The notes beneath the pieces are model-generated. The model ran no database searches. It was not told where the DNA came from and saw nothing but the letters and a program-made list of their open reading frames with translations. Position numbers and translations under genes: made by a program. Shown here in pieces: positions 5,058-5,363 of a stretch of 5,363 nt of DNA. This DNA comes from CALJIC01 sp039805565 (lineage in GTDB: Bacteria > Chloroflexota > Chloroflexia > Chloroflexales > Roseiflexaceae), in NCBI GenBank assembly GCA_039805565.1, contig JBDLTZ010000332.1, positions 1 to 5,363 on the forward strand. Reading direction: 5' to 3'. Positions within the stretch are counted from its first letter, which is position 1, and every line of letters starts with the position of its first letter.

Positions 5058-5363
5058 GTGCTCAAGATCGGTGACTTCGCTCGGCTCGCCGGCATTTCCA
5101 GCCGCATGCTGCGCCACTACGACCGCATCGGGCTCCTCGCACCGGCACAGGTCGATCCTGCCACCGGCTACCGATGGTACGGCATTGAACAGCTACCCAG
5201 ACTCCGGCGCCTCCGCACCCTGCAGGATCTCGGCTTCGGCCTCGACGAGATCGCGATCCTGCTGGACGCGCCAGCGCCTGCGGACGATGTCCGAGCGCTC
5301 CTGGCACAGGTCCAGGCGACGCTGCGCGACCGCATCGCGACTGATCAGGCGCGTCTGCAGCGC
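5058..5363 (+). CDS. MerR-family transcriptional regulator (BmrR/TipA-like), N-terminal part
   Basis: 102 residues are present from GTG 5058; the frame is open at the right edge, so the C-terminus is missing. Residues 2-70 are a textbook MerR winged helix-turn-helix: LKIGDFARLAGIS, the recognition helix SRMLRHYDRIGLL (Arg16, Arg19, Tyr21), the wing DPATGYRWY, then QLPRLRRLRTLQDLGFGLDEIAILLD. Residues from about 75 begin the long dimerisation coiled coil (DDVRALLAQVQATLRDRIATDQARLQ). The GYRWY wing and coil recall BmrR/TipAL-type drug-sensing members rather than metal sensors; no metal-binding Cys is present in the visible part. The effector domain, perhaps GyrI-like, would lie outside the window. 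A perfect 19-bp-spacer promoter with operator lies directly upstream, so autoregulation is very likely. Whether it also controls the kinases or esterase is unknown; their promoters lack this operator. Confidence 0.93.
   Translation, partial: MLKIGDFARLAGISSRMLRHYDRIGLLAPAQVDPATGYRWYGIEQLPRLRRLRTLQDLGFGLDEIAILLDAPAPADDVRALLAQVQATLRDRIATDQARLQR

Overview
The window is GC-rich, with codons that strongly prefer G or C in the third position. That, together with GTG starts, an Arg/Ala/Leu-rich proteome and several APH-fold kinases, fits a high-GC bacterium. My best guess is Chloroflexota (Thermomicrobia/Sphaerobacter-like) or an actinobacterium, but no marker gene settles this.

Layout. (1) Positions 1-1022, minus strand: a Fes-like (enterochelin esterase family) alpha/beta-hydrolase. 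Its N-terminus and GxSxG nucleophile are present; the C-terminus lies beyond the left edge. (2) Positions 1023-1346: a divergent intergenic region of about 324 bp. It holds a likely extended -10 promoter on each strand, a leader of about 210 nt with several short hairpins, and a possible 34-codon upstream ORF. (3) Positions 1347-3800, plus strand: two abutting (TAG/ATG) genes for distinct APH-fold small-molecule kinases. The first carries an N-terminal domain of about 120 residues that looks like a Nudix fold without its catalytic box. The second resembles the EcKL/CHK-like branch. (4) Positions 3930-4946, plus strand: a third APH-fold kinase of the SrkA/homoserine-kinase-II-like branch. It has its own probable promoter and a perfect 10-bp inverted repeat near the transcription start. 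(5) Positions 5058-5363, plus strand: the N-terminal 102 residues of a MerR-family regulator. Its promoter has the hallmark 19-bp spacer and a perfect 8-bp-arm operator, which predicts autoregulation.

How they may work together (inference). An esterase, three different kinase-fold enzymes and a BmrR/TipA-like MerR sensor side by side suggest small-molecule modification or inactivation, for example of antibiotics or other xenobiotics. Unrelated housekeeping salvage enzymes that happen to be neighbours would explain it equally well. No mobile element, CRISPR array, rRNA or tRNA is visible. The most unusual items are the putative Nudix-like/kinase fusion with Gln in place of the catalytic-loop Asn, the run of three dissimilar kinases, and the structured leader before the kinase pair.
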